DNA from: Streptomyces seoulensis
GTDB taxonomy: Bacteria > Actinomycetota > Actinomycetes > Streptomycetales > Streptomycetaceae
Direction: 5' to 3'
Assembly (NCBI RefSeq): GCF_004328625.1
Contig: NZ_CP032229.1
Span: forward strand, 2,170,001 to 2,234,000
Length of the DNA stretch: 64,000 bases
A program made the translations under genes and the position numbers. A model generated the notes under the pieces. The model saw only the letters and a program-made list of their open reading frames with translations. It was not told the DNA's origin and did no database searches. Below are positions 19,130 through 29,309 of this stretch, in pieces (position 1 is the stretch's first letter; each line of letters starts with the position of its first letter).

Positions 19130-20290
19130 ATGGACCACCGCCTCAGCCCCGAGCTGGAGGAACTCCGCCGCACGGTGGAGGAGTTCGCGCACGACGTCGT
19201 GGCGCCGAAGATCGGCGACTTCTACGAGCGGCACGAGTTCCCGTACGAGATCGTCCGCGAGATGGGCCGGATGGGCCTGTTCGGGCTGCCGTTCCCCGAG
19301 GAGTACGGCGGGATGGGCGGCGACTATCTGGCGCTGGGCATCGCGCTGGAGGAGCTGGCCCGGGTGGACTCCTCGGTGGCCATCACCCTGGAGGCCGGCG
19401 TATCGCTGGGCGCCATGCCGATCCATCTGTTCGGCACCGAGGAGCAGAAGGCCGAGTGGCTGCCCCGGCTGTGCTCGGGCGAGATCCTGGGCGCCTTCGG
19501 GCTGACCGAGCCGGACGGAGGCTCGGACGCGGGCGCGACCCGTACGACGGCCCGGCTGGACCCGGACACCGACGAATGGGTCATCAACGGCAGCAAGTGC
19601 TTCATCACCAACTCCGGCACCGACATCACCGGCCTGGTGACGGTCACCGCGGTCACCGGCCGCAAGCCGGACGGCAGGCCGCTGATCTCCGCGATCATCG
19701 TCCCCTCGGGCACACCGGGCTTCACGGTCGCGGCGCCCTACTCCAAGGTCGGCTGGAACGCCTCCGACACCCGTGAGCTGTCCTTCCAGGACGTGCGGGT
19801 CCCGGCCGCCAACCTGCTCGGCGAAGAGGGCCGTGGCTACGCGCAGTTCCTGCGCATCCTGGACGAGGGCCGCATCGCCATCGCCGCGCTGGGCACCGGG
19901 CTCGCGCAGGGCTGCGTGGACGAGTCGCTGCGGTACGCCAAGGAGCGGCACGCCTTCGGCCGGGCCATCGGCACCAACCAGGCCATCCAGTTCAAGCTGG
20001 CCGACATGGAGATGAAGGCCCACACCGCCCGTCTCGCCTGGCGTGACGCGGCGGCCCGGCTGGTGGCCGGCGAGCCTTTCAAGAAGGAGGCGGCCATCGC
20101 CAAGCTGTACTCCTCCACCATCGCCGTCGACAACGCCCGGGACGCCACCCAGGTCCACGGCGGCTACGGCTTCATGAACGAGTACCCGGTGGCCCGCATG
20201 TGGCGTGACTCCAAGATCCTGGAAATCGGCGAGGGCACCAGCGAGGTCCAACGCATGCTGATCGCCCGTGAGTTGGGCCTTACCGGCTGA
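19130..20290 (+). CDS. acdH: acyl-CoA dehydrogenase, isovaleryl/branched-chain type
   Basis: A 386-residue FAD dehydrogenase. Motifs: AFGLTEPDGGSDAGATRT, KCFITNSGTDITG, and HGGYGFMNEYPVARMWRDSKILEIGEGTSEVQRMLIARELG; the glutamate in the last motif is typical. It corresponds to AcdH in S. coelicolor and S. avermitilis, used for branched-chain amino-acid breakdown. The ATG at 19130 is preferred over GTG 19121 because AAGGA at 19113 is 12 bases away from it but only 3 from the GTG. Last gene of the unit. Confidence 0.9.
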   Translation: MDHRLSPELEELRRTVEEFAHDVVAPKIGDFYERHEFPYEIVREMGRMGLFGLPFPEEYGGMGGDYLALGIALEELARVDSSVAITLEAGVSLGAMPIHLFGTEEQKAEWLPRLCSGEILGAFGLTEPDGGSDAGATRTTARLDPDTDEWVINGSKCFITNSGTDITGLVTVTAVTGRKPDGRPLISAIIVPSGTPGFTVAAPYSKVGWNASDTRELSFQDVRVPAANLLGEEGRGYAQFLRILDEGRIAIAALGTGLAQGCVDESLRYAKERHAFGRAIGTNQAIQFKLADMEMKAHTARLAWRDAAARLVAGEPFKKEAAIAKLYSSTIAVDNARDATQVHGGYGFMNEYPVARMWRDSKILEIGEGTSEVQRMLIARELGLTG

Positions 20291-20339
20291 CCTCGGAGAA
20301 GACTCCGACGGGGGCGGATGCCCCAGCCCTGGACAATGA

Positions 20340-20360
20340 GCAAGGTTAGGCTAACCTTGC
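20340..20360. promoter_or_regulatory. iron box (DmdR/IdeR type) upstream of desE
   Basis: A palindrome with core AAGGTTAGGCTAACCTT, 49 bases before the desE start. This is the classical DtxR-family operator (TTAGGTTAGGCTAACCTAA-like), so desE and its SIP neighbour are likely repressed by Fe2+-loaded DmdR. Confidence 0.88.
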
Positions 20361-20408
20361 TGCGAATTGGTCAGGCGGTGTCCGCCCCGGTCGAAAGCAG
20401 TCATACCC

Positions 20409-21455
20409 ATGCCCCACACCCGTGCCACCCACCTCACTCGCCGCGGCATCCTCGCCGCGGGCGGCGCCCTCGGTCTCGGCGCCGTGCTCGCCGCCTGTGG
20501 CGACGACAAGGGGAAGAGCGGTGGCTCCGAGGGCGGGGCCAAGCCCGGCAAGTCCGGCGCGTGGAGCTTCAAGGACGACCGCGGGCAGACCGTGAAGCTG
20601 GACTCGGTCCCCACGAAGATCGTCGCCTTCACCGGTGTCGCCGCCGCGCTGTTCGACTACGGCATCGAGGTCAAGGGCGTGTTCGGCCCGACCAAGACCA
20701 AGGACGGCAAGGCCGATGTGCAGGCCGGCGACATGGACGTCAGCAAGCTGACCGTCTTCGGCAATGTCTTCAACCAGTTCAACGTCGAGGAGTACGCGGC
20801 CTTCGCCCCGCAGGTCCTCATCACCACCACCTTCGACCCCAGGGGCGCCCTCTGGTACGTGCCCCTGGAGTCCGCCGCGAAGATAGCCGAGCTGGCGCCC
20901 AGCGTCGCCGTCTCGGTCTACGACCGCCCGCTCACCGCCCCGCTCCAGCGGATGTGGGAGCTGGCCGAGTCCCTCGGCGCCGACACCAAGTCCGCCAGGA
21001 TCACCGACGCCAAGAAGCGCTTCGAGGCGGCCACGGCCCGACTGCGCAAGGCGGCCAAGTCCCGCCCCGAGATCAAGGTGATGGCCGGCTCCGCCGCGCA
21101 GGACGCGTTCTACGTCTCCGGCACCAACCTCTCCGCGGACCTGGAGTACTTCAAGTCCCTCGGCGTGAACTTCGTCGAGCCCTCGGAGGCGGCCAAGAAG
21201 CCCACCGGCGGCTGGTTCGAGACGCTGAGCTGGGAGAACGTCGACAAGCACCCGGCCGACGTCATCATCATGGACGACCGTTCCTCGGCCATCCAGCCCG
21301 CCGACATCACCAAGGCCACCTGGAAGAAGCTGCCCGCCGTCAAGGCCGGCCAGGTCATCCCCCGCTCCGCCGAGCCGATCCTGTCCTACGACAAGTGCGC
21401 CCCGCTGCTGGAGAACCTCGCCAAGGCCATCGAGACGGCCAAGAAGGTCGGCTGA
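20409..21455 (+). CDS. desE: ferrioxamine-binding lipoprotein
   Basis: A 348-residue solute-binding lipoprotein. The signal has a basic start with TRRGIL and a lipobox LAAC with lipidated Cys30. The rest is a FecB/BtuF-type siderophore-binding fold (KIVAFTGVAAALFDYGIEVKGVFGPT). It captures ferrioxamines at the membrane for an ABC importer. No permease genes are here, so the import channel must be encoded elsewhere. It corresponds to S. coelicolor DesE. The ATG at 20409 is 49 bases after the iron box. Confidence 0.92.
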   Translation: MPHTRATHLTRRGILAAGGALGLGAVLAACGDDKGKSGGSEGGAKPGKSGAWSFKDDRGQTVKLDSVPTKIVAFTGVAAALFDYGIEVKGVFGPTKTKDGKADVQAGDMDVSKLTVFGNVFNQFNVEEYAAFAPQVLITTTFDPRGALWYVPLESAAKIAELAPSVAVSVYDRPLTAPLQRMWELAESLGADTKSARITDAKKRFEAATARLRKAAKSRPEIKVMAGSAAQDAFYVSGTNLSADLEYFKSLGVNFVEPSEAAKKPTGGWFETLSWENVDKHPADVIIMDDRSSAIQPADITKATWKKLPAVKAGQVIPRSAEPILSYDKCAPLLENLAKAIETAKKVG

Positions 21456-21497
21456 CCCCTGCCCGAATGACCCCTTCCTGACGTTCAGGAGCCCCGC

Positions 21498-22343
21498 ATG
21501 ACGACGGCCGTAGCCGCCCCGTTCCGTTTCTTCGCCCTCCAGGTGGCCCGGACGAGGCGGCTCGGTCCGTCTCTGCTGCGGGTCACCTTCAACGGGCCCG
21601 AGCTGGCCGGGTTCCACTCGCTCGGCCGCGACCAGTCCCTCTCGCTGTTCCTGCCGCACCCCGGCCAGAGCGAGCCCGCCGTCCCGCTGGAGCTGGGCGA
21701 CGACTGGTGGCACGGCTGGCGTGAACTCCCGGACGACGTACGGGCGGTGATGCGCTCGTACACCCTGCGCGCGCTGCGCCGGGACCCGGACGAGATCGAC
21801 GTCGACTTCGCCCTGCACGGCACCGAGCCCGGCGCCCCGGTCCCGGCCGGCCCCGCCTCCCGCTGGGCCGCCGGTGCGGTCGCGGGCGACCGGGTGCTGC
21901 TGCTCGGCCCGGCGCTCGCCGACAACCGGGCGATCCGGTTCCGGGCCCCGGAGGACACCGATCTGATCGTCATGTGGGGCGACGAGACCGCCGTACCGGC
22001 CGCGACCGCCGTACTGGAGTCGCTGCCGGCGTCCGCCCGGGTGCACGCCTGGCTGGAGGTGCCGCACGCCGGGGACATCCAGGACGTGCGCACCGAGGCG
22101 GACGCCCGCGTCACCTGGCTGGTCCGGCGCCAGGGCGCCCCCTCGGCCGTTGAGGCCCTGCGCGCGGCCCCACTCCCGGCGCACACCAGCCCGTACGTCT
22201 GGCTGGCCGGTGAGGCGAGCCAGGTGCGGGAGCTGCGCCGGCACGTCGTCGGAGAGCGCGGCACCGACCGGCGGCGGGTGACGTTCGTCGGTTACTGGCG
22301 GCGCGGGATGACGGAGGAACAGCTCCGCGCGAGCGCCGCGTAG
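21498..22343 (+). CDS. desF: siderophore-interacting protein (flavin reductase)
   Basis: A 281-residue SIP/ViuB-family NAD(P)H-flavin reductase, thought to release iron from imported ferrisiderophore in the cytoplasm by reducing Fe3+. Features: N-terminal FAD-binding barrel (LLRVTFNGPELAGF; RSYTLRALRRDPDEIDVDFALHG with the FAD-contact RxYTxR), AGDRVLLLGPA, and the C-terminal GEASQVRELRRHVV-x-ERGTDRRRVTFVGYWRRGMTE. Starts 42 bases after desE with GGAG upstream, so it is likely co-transcribed. Confidence 0.88.
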   Translation: MTTAVAAPFRFFALQVARTRRLGPSLLRVTFNGPELAGFHSLGRDQSLSLFLPHPGQSEPAVPLELGDDWWHGWRELPDDVRAVMRSYTLRALRRDPDEIDVDFALHGTEPGAPVPAGPASRWAAGAVAGDRVLLLGPALADNRAIRFRAPEDTDLIVMWGDETAVPAATAVLESLPASARVHAWLEVPHAGDIQDVRTEADARVTWLVRRQGAPSAVEALRAAPLPAHTSPYVWLAGEASQVRELRRHVVGERGTDRRRVTFVGYWRRGMTEEQLRASAA

Positions 22344-22397
22344 GCACGGAGACCCTCGGGGTGACCGTCGTCACGGGAAGGGTGTGATCACGCATTG

Positions 22398-22420
22398 ACT
22401 TAGGTTAGGCTTACCTAAGT
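22398..22420. promoter_or_regulatory. iron box upstream of desA
   Basis: A palindrome containing TTAGGTTAGGCTTACCTAA, an almost perfect match to the DtxR/IdeR consensus, 52 bases before desA. It gives the biosynthetic genes their own iron-repressed promoter. Confidence 0.92.
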
Positions 22421-22471
22421 TGAAGCCGCGGAACTTCACGCCCCCTCGTGTTTCCCTCGGAGGACCCCCTC

Positions 22472-23914
22472 ATGCGCTCGCACCTGCTCAATGGCCTCAC
22501 CGCGGAGACGTACCGCCGCTCCGTGACCGAAGGAGTAGAGCGGGTGGCGGCCAAACTCGCCACCGCCGCACGCCCGTTCACCGGCGTCACGGTCGACGAC
22601 CTCGCTCCCCGCGTCGACTCCGTGGACCTCGACCAGCCGCTCGGCGACACCGCCGCCGCGCTGGACGAACTGGAGGAGGTCTACCTCCGGGACGCCGTCT
22701 ACTTCCACCACCCGCGCTACCTCGCCCACCTCAACTGCCCGGTGGTCATCCCGGCGGTGGTCGGCGAGGCCGTGCTCTCCGCGGTCAACTCCTCCCTGGA
22801 CACCTGGGACCAGTCGGCCGGCGGCACGCTCATCGAGCGGAAACTGATCGACTGGACCAACGCCCGCATCGGCCTGGGACCCGCCGCCGACGGCGTGTTC
22901 ACCTCCGGCGGCACCCAGTCCAACCTCCAGGCGCTGCTGCTGGCCCGCGAGGAGGCGAAGGCAGAGTCCCACGACCGCCTGCGCATCTTCACCTCCGAGG
23001 TCAGCCACTTCAGCGTGAAGAAGTCCGCCAAACTCCTCGGCCTCGGCCCGGACGCGGTCGTCGTCATCCCGGTCGACCACGACAAGCGGATGCACACCGT
23101 CGCGCTCGCCCACGAGCTGGAGCGCTGCGTCCAGGACGGGCTCGTCCCGATGGCCGTCGTCGCCACCGCGGGCACCACCGACTTCGGCTCCATCGACCCG
23201 CTCCCCGAAATCGCCGAACTCTGCGAGCAGTTCGAGGTGTGGATGCACGTGGACGCCGCCTACGGCTGCGGGTTGCTCACCTCGCTGAAGCACCGGAGGC
23301 GCATCAACGGCATCGAGCGCGCCGACTCGGTCACCGTCGACTACCACAAGTCCTTCTTCCAGCCGGTGAGTTCCTCCGCCGTCCTGGTACGGGACGCGGC
23401 CATCCTCGGGCACGCCACCTACCACGCGGAGTACTTGAACCCCCGCCGCATGGTCCTGGAGCGCATCCCCAACCAGGTCGACAAGTCCCTCCAGACCACC
23501 CGCCGCTTCGACGCCCTCAAGCTGTGGATGACGCTGCGCGTGATGGGCGCCGACGGCATCGGCGGACTCTTCGACGAGGTCTGCGAACTCGCCCAGGAGG
23601 GCTGGCGGATGCTCGCCGCCGACCCCCGCTACGACGTGGTCGTGGAGCCCTCGCTGTCCACCCTGGTCTTCCGCTACATCCCGGCGACCGTGACCGACCC
23701 GGCCGAGATCGACCGCGCCAACCTGTACGCCCGCAAGGCCCTGTTCGCCTCCGGGGACGCCGTGGTCGCGGGCACCAAGGTCGGCGGCCGCCACTACCTG
23801 AAGTTCACCCTGCTCAACCCCGAGACCACCGCGGCCGACATCGCCGCCGTCCTCGATCTGATCGCCGGCCACGCCGAGCAGTACCTGGGAGAGTCCCTTG
23901 ACCGCGCTTCCTGA
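22472..23914 (+). CDS. desA: lysine decarboxylase, PLP-dependent
   Basis: A 480-residue group II decarboxylase making cadaverine from lysine, the first step of desferrioxamine synthesis. Motifs: [48 protein letters not shown] (PLP phosphate), WMHVDAAYG (PLP Asp) and [14 protein letters not shown] (Schiff-base Lys). The start at 22472 is set by GGAGGA seven bases upstream. The frame extends back to 22448 but lacks support there. First gene of desABCD; its end overlaps desB. Confidence 0.95.
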   Translation: MRSHLLNGLTAETYRRSVTEGVERVAAKLATAARPFTGVTVDDLAPRVDSVDLDQPLGDTAAALDELEEVYLRDAVYFHHPRYLAHLNCPVVIPAVVGEAVLSAVNSSLDTWDQSAGGTLIERKLIDWTNARIGLGPAADGVFTSGGTQSNLQALLLAREEAKAESHDRLRIFTSEVSHFSVKKSAKLLGLGPDAVVVIPVDHDKRMHTVALAHELERCVQDGLVPMAVVATAGTTDFGSIDPLPEIAELCEQFEVWMHVDAAYGCGLLTSLKHRRRINGIERADSVTVDYHKSFFQPVSSSAVLVRDAAILGHATYHAEYLNPRRMVLERIPNQVDKSLQTTRRFDALKLWMTLRVMGADGIGGLFDEVCELAQEGWRMLAADPRYDVVVEPSLSTLVFRYIPATVTDPAEIDRANLYARKALFASGDAVVAGTKVGGRHYLKFTLLNPETTAADIAAVLDLIAGHAEQYLGESLDRAS

Positions 23915-25172
23915 AGCCAGCCCCGTCCTTGACTTCGTGGGGATCGGCCTCGGCCCCTTCAACCTCGGCCTGGCCTGCCTCACCGAGCCCATCGAGGAAC
24001 TGAACGGCGTCTTCCTCGACTCCAAGCCCGACTTCGAGTGGCACGCCGGGATGTTCCTGGACGGCGCCCACCTCCAGACGCCGTTCATGTCGGACCTGGT
24101 CACCCTGGCCGACCCGACCTCGCCGTACTCCTTCCTCAACTACCTGAAGGAGAAGGGCCGGCTGTACTCGTTCTACATCCGGGAGAACTTCTACCCGCTG
24201 CGCGTCGAGTACGACGACTACTGCCGCTGGGCCGCGAACAAGCTGACCAGCGTCCGCTTCAGCACCACGGTCACCGAAGTGACGTACGAGGACGGCGTGT
24301 ACGCGGTGCGCACCGACACCGGTGACACCTACCCCGCCAGGCACCTGGTCCTCGGCACCGGCACCCCGCCGTACATCCCGGAGGCGTGCGAGGGCCTGGG
24401 CGGCGACTTCATCCACAACTCCCGCTACCTCGCCACCAAGGCGGAGCTGCAGAGGAAGCGCTCCATCACACTGGTCGGCAGCGGGCAGTCGGCCGCCGAG
24501 ATCTACCACGACCTCCTCAGCGAGATCGACGTCCACGGCTACCGGCTCAACTGGGTCACCCGTTCCCCGAGGTTCTTCCCGCTGGAGTACACCAAGCTCA
24601 CGCTGGAGATGACCTCCCCGGAGTACATCGACTACTTCCACGCGCTCCCCGAGGACACCCGCTACCGGATCACCGCCCAGCAGAAGGGCCTGTTCAAGGG
24701 CATCGACGGCGAGCTGATCAACGAGATCTTCGACCTGCTCTACCAGAAGAACCTCGGCGGCCCGATCCAGACCCGCCTGCTCACCAACTCCGCGCTCAAC
24801 AGCGCCACTTACGAGAACGGCACCTACACCCTCGCCCTCCGCCAGGAGGAACAGGGCAAGGACTACGAGCTGGACAGCGAGGGCCTGGTGCTGGCCACCG
24901 GCTACCAGTACCGCGAGCCGGAGTTCCTGAAGCCGGTCCGCGACCGCCTGCGCTACGACGGCCACGGCAACTTCGACCTCGGCCGCAACTACGCCATAGA
25001 CGTCACCGGCCGCGGCGTCTTCCTCCAGAACGCCGGCGTCCACACCCACAGCATCACCAGCCCCGACCTGGGCATGGGCGCCTACCGCAACGCCTCCATC
25101 ATCCGCGAGCTGCTCGGCTCGGAGTACTACCCGGTGGAGAAGACCATCGCTTTCCAGGAGTTCGCCGTATGA
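23898..25172 (+). CDS. desB: cadaverine N-monooxygenase (FAD/NADPH)
   Basis: A 424-residue N-hydroxylase of the lysine/ornithine monooxygenase family, forming N-hydroxycadaverine. FAD motif [12 protein letters not shown] near the N-terminus, NADPH motif [16 protein letters not shown] and the C-terminal ATGY signature ([14 protein letters not shown]). The start is TTG at 23898, with GGGAGAG five bases upstream, and overlaps the desA end by 17 bases. A rare TTG start may tune its level within the operon. Confidence 0.92.
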   Translation: MTALPEASPVLDFVGIGLGPFNLGLACLTEPIEELNGVFLDSKPDFEWHAGMFLDGAHLQTPFMSDLVTLADPTSPYSFLNYLKEKGRLYSFYIRENFYPLRVEYDDYCRWAANKLTSVRFSTTVTEVTYEDGVYAVRTDTGDTYPARHLVLGTGTPPYIPEACEGLGGDFIHNSRYLATKAELQRKRSITLVGSGQSAAEIYHDLLSEIDVHGYRLNWVTRSPRFFPLEYTKLTLEMTSPEYIDYFHALPEDTRYRITAQQKGLFKGIDGELINEIFDLLYQKNLGGPIQTRLLTNSALNSATYENGTYTLALRQEEQGKDYELDSEGLVLATGYQYREPEFLKPVRDRLRYDGHGNFDLGRNYAIDVTGRGVFLQNAGVHTHSITSPDLGMGAYRNASIIRELLGSEYYPVEKTIAFQEFAV

Positions 25173-25699
25173 CCTTCACGATCCGCCCGCTCGACCCCCT
25201 GAAGGACGCGAGCCTGGTGCACGGCTGGGTGACCGATGCGAAGGCCGGGTTCTGGATGATGCAGGACGCGAAACTGGTGGACGTCGAGCGTGCCTACATG
25301 GAGATCGCGGCCGACGAGCACCACCACGCCTTCCTCGGGCTGGACGACGGGGTGCCGGTGTTCCTGATGGAGAGCTACGACCCCGCGCACCGCGAGCTGG
25401 CCGGGCTGTACGAGGCGCGGCCGGGCGATGTCGGGATGCACTTCCTGGTGGCGCCCACGGACACGCCCGTGCACGGGTTCACCCGGCGGGTCATCACCGC
25501 TGTGATGGCGCACCTGTTCGCCGACCCGGGCACCCGGCGGGTCGTGGTGGAGCCCGATGTGCGCAACACCGCCGTGCACAAGCTGAACGAGGCCGTCGGG
25601 TTCGTGCCCGAGGGCGAGATAGAGAAGCCGGAGAAGCGCGCCTTGCTGAGTTTCTGCACCCGGGACCGGTTCGAGGCGGCGACGGGGGTGGCGGCATGA
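25169..25699 (+). CDS. desC: hydroxycadaverine acyltransferase
   Basis: A 176-residue GNAT-like acyltransferase of the IucB/AlcB family. It acylates N-hydroxycadaverine with succinyl-CoA or acetyl-CoA, giving the units of desferrioxamines E and B. The text [15 protein letters not shown] and GMHFLVAP...[24 protein letters not shown] corresponds to the acyl-CoA-binding and C-terminal parts of that family. ATG overlaps the desB stop (ATGA). Confidence 0.92.
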   Translation: MTFTIRPLDPLKDASLVHGWVTDAKAGFWMMQDAKLVDVERAYMEIAADEHHHAFLGLDDGVPVFLMESYDPAHRELAGLYEARPGDVGMHFLVAPTDTPVHGFTRRVITAVMAHLFADPGTRRVVVEPDVRNTAVHKLNEAVGFVPEGEIEKPEKRALLSFCTRDRFEAATGVAA

Positions 25700-27465
25700 C
25701 CCTCGCCGACTCCGTGGCCCACCTCTCCCCCGAGCGCTGGGACCTGGCCAACCGCCTGCTGCTCCGCAAGGCCCTCGCCGAGTTCGCGCACGAGCGCCTG
25801 CTCACCCCGGAGGCCGAGGGTGACACGTACGTCGTCCGCAGCGACGACAAGCTCACCTCGTACCGCTTCTCCGCCGTGCGCCGGGGCCTGGACCACTGGC
25901 AGGTGGACGCCGACTCGATCAGCCGCAGCCGGGAGGGCGCCGAACTGCCGCTCGCCGCGCTGGACTTCTTCATCGAGCTGAAGGAGACCCTGGGGCTCAG
26001 CGACGAGATCCTGCCGATGTACCTGGAGGAGATCTCCTCCACCCTGTCCGGCACCTGCTACAAGCTGACCAAGCCCCGCGTCAGCGCGAGGGAACTGGCC
26101 GGCGCCTCGTTCCAGGACATCGAGACCGGGATGACCGAGGGCCATCCCTGCTTCGTGGCCAACAACGGGCGGCTCGGCTTCGGCGTCCAGGAGTACCTGG
26201 CGTACGCGCCGGAGACCGCGAGCCCGGTGAGACTGGTCTGGCTGGCCGCGCACCGCTCGCGCGCCGCCTTCACCGCCGGCGCGGGCGTCGAGTACGAGGA
26301 GTTCTTCCGGCGCGAGCTGGGCGAGGCCACCCTGGAGCGGTTCCGGGGCGTGCTCACCGGCCAGGGCCTCGACGCGGACGACTATCTGCTGATCCCGGTC
26401 CACCCCTGGCAGTGGTGGAACAAGCTGAGCGTGACCTTCGCCGCCGAGGTGGCCCGCCGCAACCTGGTGTGCCTGGGCGAGGGCGACGACGAGTACCTGG
26501 CCCAGCAGTCCATCCGGACGTTCTTCAACCGGACGCATCCCGGGAAGAACTATGTGAAGACGGCGCTGTCCGTGCTCAACATGGGCTTCATGCGCGGTCT
26601 GTCGGCCGCGTACATGGAGGCGACCCCGGCGATCAACGACTGGCTGGCCCGGCTGATCGAGAACGACCCGGTGCTCTCCGCGACCGGCCTCACGATCATC
26701 CGCGAGCAGGCCGCCGTCGGCTACCGGCACCTGGAGTACGAGCGGGCCACCGACCGCTACTCCCCCTACCGCAAGATGCTGGCCGCGCTGTGGCGCGAGT
26801 CCCCGGTGTCCCGCCTCGCCGAGGGCGAGTCGCTGGCGACGATGGCCGCCCTGCTGCACACCGACCACGACGGCGCCTCGTTCGCGGGCGCGCTGATCGA
26901 GCGCTCGGGGCAGGCACCCGCCGACTGGCTGCGCGGCTATCTGCGGGCCTACTACGTGCCGCTGCTGCACAGCTTCTACGCCTACGACCTGGTGTTCATG
27001 CCGCACGGCGAGAACGTCATCCTGGTGCTGGAGGACGGCGCGGTCCGGCGCGCGGTGTACAAGGACATCGCCGAGGAGATCGCCGTGATGGACCCGGACG
27101 CGGCCCTGCCGCCGGAGGTCCGCCGCATCCGGGTGGAGGTGCCCGAGGACAAGAAGCTGCTGTCGATCTTCACGGACGTGTTCGACTGCTTCTTCCGCTT
27201 CCTCGCCGCCAACCTGGCCGCCGACGGCGTGCTGACCGAGGACCGGTTCTGGGACGCGGTCGCGGAGATCACCCGCGAGTACCAGGAGGCGAACCCGCAG
27301 CTCGCGGAGAAGTTCGAGCGGTACGACATGTTCGCCCCGGACTTCGCGCTCTCCTGCCTGAACCGGCTCCAGCTGCGCAACAACAAGCAGATGGTGGACC
27401 TCGCCGACCCGTCCGGCGCGCTCCAGCTCATCGGCACCCTGGAGAACCCGCTCGCCGGGCGCTAG
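25696..27465 (+). CDS. desD: desferrioxamine synthetase (NRPS-independent, IucA/IucC family)
   Basis: A 589-residue NIS synthetase. It adenylates the succinyl group of N-hydroxy-N-succinylcadaverine using ATP, then oligomerises and cyclises the units to desferrioxamine E/B. Motifs: EGHPCFVANNGRLGFG (ATP-binding His and loop), IPVHPWQWWNKL, QQSIRTFFNRTHPGKNYVKTALSVLNMGFMRGL, and HGENVILVLEDGAVRRAVYKDI. ATG overlaps the desC stop (ATGA). It ends the operon, followed by a strong hairpin. Confidence 0.95.
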   Translation: MTLADSVAHLSPERWDLANRLLLRKALAEFAHERLLTPEAEGDTYVVRSDDKLTSYRFSAVRRGLDHWQVDADSISRSREGAELPLAALDFFIELKETLGLSDEILPMYLEEISSTLSGTCYKLTKPRVSARELAGASFQDIETGMTEGHPCFVANNGRLGFGVQEYLAYAPETASPVRLVWLAAHRSRAAFTAGAGVEYEEFFRRELGEATLERFRGVLTGQGLDADDYLLIPVHPWQWWNKLSVTFAAEVARRNLVCLGEGDDEYLAQQSIRTFFNRTHPGKNYVKTALSVLNMGFMRGLSAAYMEATPAINDWLARLIENDPVLSATGLTIIREQAAVGYRHLEYERATDRYSPYRKMLAALWRESPVSRLAEGESLATMAALLHTDHDGASFAGALIERSGQAPADWLRGYLRAYYVPLLHSFYAYDLVFMPHGENVILVLEDGAVRRAVYKDIAEEIAVMDPDAALPPEVRRIRVEVPEDKKLLSIFTDVFDCFFRFLAANLAADGVLTEDRFWDAVAEITREYQEANPQLAEKFERYDMFAPDFALSCLNRLQLRNNKQMVDLADPSGALQLIGTLENPLAGR

Positions 27466-27484
27466 CGCCGCCTGCGCGAAGACC

Positions 27485-27520
27485 ACGGGCACCCCGGAGA
27501 CGGTCCTCCGGGGTGCCCGT
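27485..27520. terminator. terminator after desD
   Basis: Perfect 15-base stem ACGGGCACCCCGGAG / CTCCGGGGTGCCCGT with a 6-base loop. It lies between desD and the convergent hexosaminidase gene and can serve both. Confidence 0.85.
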
Positions 27521-27538
27521 ACCCCTGTCACCGTGCTG

Positions 27539-29152
27539 TCAGCCCGTCGGCCAGGGGACCTCCGGTGAGCGGTAGTAGTTGATGCCGAGGGCGTCCCAGC
27601 GCGGGGCCTGCGCGGCCAGCCGCACCCGGTAGGCGTCCCAGTCGTGGGTGGCGGCCGGTGACCAGCCCAGCTCCGCCGCGCCCGGCAGCCGGGGGAACGC
27701 CATGTACTCGAGGTCGGGGGACTTCTTCAGCGTCTCCGACCACAGCGGAGCCTCCACACCCCTGACCGCCGAGGCGGGCGCCCCGTCGAGATAGGCGCCC
27801 GGGTCCCAGTCGTAGGACCGCCGCACCTCCACCAGGCCGGCCCAGTCCAGGCCGAGCGGGGTGTCCTTGGTGTACTTCATGTCGAGGTAGACCCGGTCGG
27901 CCGGGGACAGGATCAGCCCGGTGCCGTTCCGCGCGGCCTCGGCGACCTGTGCCTTCTCGGCCGCGCTGGTGCGGTCCAGGCCCCAGTACTGGGCGAGGGC
28001 GCCCTTGACCGGGTGGGCGCCGGTGAGCTGGTGCCACCCGATGACCTTCTTGCCGTACTTGGCGACGAGCGGCTGCACCCGGTCCATGAAGGTGACGTAG
28101 TCCGCGTGGCTGGTGGAGTGCGCCTCGTCACCGCCGATGTGCAGATAGCGGCCCGGGGTGAGCGCGGCCAGCTCGCGGATCACGCCGTCCACGAAGTCGT
28201 AGGTGACCTGCTTGGACACGCACAGCGAGCTGAAGCCGACCTGGGTGCCGGTGTAGAGCGGGGGCGCCACGCCGTCGCAGTTCAGCTGGGCGTAGGAGGC
28301 GAGGGCGGCGTTGGTGTGGCCGGGCATGTCGATCTCGGGGACGACCTCCAGATAGCGGCCGGCCGCGTACCGGACGATCTCCCGGTAGTCGGCCTTGCTG
28401 TAGTGGCCGCCCTTGCCGCCGCCGACCTCGGTGGAGCCGCCGTACGCGGCCAGGCGCGGCCAGGAGTCGACGGCGATGCGCCAGCCCTGGTCGTCGCTGA
28501 GGTGCAGATGCAGCTCATTGATCTTGTAGAGGGCCAACTGGTCGATGTAGCGCTTGACCTGGGCGACGCTGAGGAAGTGCCGGGAGACGTCCAGCATGGC
28601 GCCCCGGTAGGCGTAGCGCGGGCGGTCCTCGACGGTGCCGCCGGCGATCCGCCAGGGGCCGGGCTGGACGGTCTTCCTCTCGACGGCCGCCGGCAGCAGC
28701 TGACGCAGGGTCTGCACGCCGTGGAAGAGGCCGGCGGGCGCGGCGGCGGTGATGGTGACGCCACCGGCTCCGCTGTGCAGCCGGTACCCCTCGGCGCCGA
28801 AGTCGCCCTTCTGGAGGTGGAGTCGGATGCCTCCCCTGCCGCCGTGGTCCGTGAGCGGCAGCGGATAGCCGGTGGAGGGCCGCAGGATGCCGGTGAGATA
28901 GGCGCCGATCCGGCGGACCTCGGCGGAGCCGTCCACCCGGACGGCGGTCGCGCGGGTGATGCGGTACGGGGTGCCGCCCGGCCGGACCGAGGCGGGTGCC
29001 GGGATCACCCGGTCCAGCGCGGGCGGGGCGGCCGCCTGGGCGACGGGGTCGGCGGCGAGGGTGAAGACGCCGGCCGTCGCTACGAGCAGCAGCGATCCGA
29101 GGATTCGGTTCGTTCGGTTCGTTCGGGGAGTGGTGCCGTGGTGCCGTCTCAC
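27539..29152 (-). CDS. beta-N-acetylhexosaminidase, GH20, secreted
   Basis: A 537-residue enzyme releasing terminal GlcNAc/GalNAc from chitin fragments and glycans. The signal sequence spans about 1-43 (hydrophobic LGSLLLVATAGVFTLAADPVAQA). A GH20b N-domain follows, then the GH20 barrel with KINELHLHLSDDQGWRI and the catalytic pair in LHIGGDEAHS (Asp-Glu). GTG at 29152 has GGGAG seven bases upstream. A DasR-like dre site sits just upstream, which fits chitin/GlcNAc control. In S. coelicolor the gene after the des cluster is likewise a hexosaminidase. Confidence 0.92.
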   Translation of the reverse strand: MRRHHGTTPRTNRTNRILGSLLLVATAGVFTLAADPVAQAAAPPALDRVIPAPASVRPGGTPYRITRATAVRVDGSAEVRRIGAYLTGILRPSTGYPLPLTDHGGRGGIRLHLQKGDFGAEGYRLHSGAGGVTITAAAPAGLFHGVQTLRQLLPAAVERKTVQPGPWRIAGGTVEDRPRYAYRGAMLDVSRHFLSVAQVKRYIDQLALYKINELHLHLSDDQGWRIAVDSWPRLAAYGGSTEVGGGKGGHYSKADYREIVRYAAGRYLEVVPEIDMPGHTNAALASYAQLNCDGVAPPLYTGTQVGFSSLCVSKQVTYDFVDGVIRELAALTPGRYLHIGGDEAHSTSHADYVTFMDRVQPLVAKYGKKVIGWHQLTGAHPVKGALAQYWGLDRTSAAEKAQVAEAARNGTGLILSPADRVYLDMKYTKDTPLGLDWAGLVEVRRSYDWDPGAYLDGAPASAVRGVEAPLWSETLKKSPDLEYMAFPRLPGAAELGWSPAATHDWDAYRVRLAAQAPRWDALGINYYRSPEVPWPTG

Positions 29153-29168
29153 ATGCGCTCCCTTCGGA

Positions 29169-29184
29169 TGTGGTCGGGACAACT
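29169..29184. promoter_or_regulatory. candidate DasR-responsive element (dre)
   Basis: TGTGGTCGGGACAACT matches the dre consensus AGTGGTCTAGACCACT at 12 of 16 positions and lies 17 bases before the hexosaminidase start. DasR is the GlcNAc-responsive repressor of chitin-use genes in Streptomyces. Binding is not proven here. Confidence 0.5.
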
Positions 29185-29309
29185 CTCCCGCAGATCCGGT
29201 GAAACGATCCCGCCCGTGGCGGCAACGGTCCAGCGGGACAGCCCTTTGTTCTCGGCGGCGACACCCGCGCGTCATGACCGCGGTGGCCACGACGCGCGGG
29301 CACGCGGGC

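Noticed and set aside
24386..25168. Extended N-terminus for desC
   Set aside because: The long frame overlaps most of desB in another phase. The ATG at 25169 with the 4-base overlap and family length is decisive.
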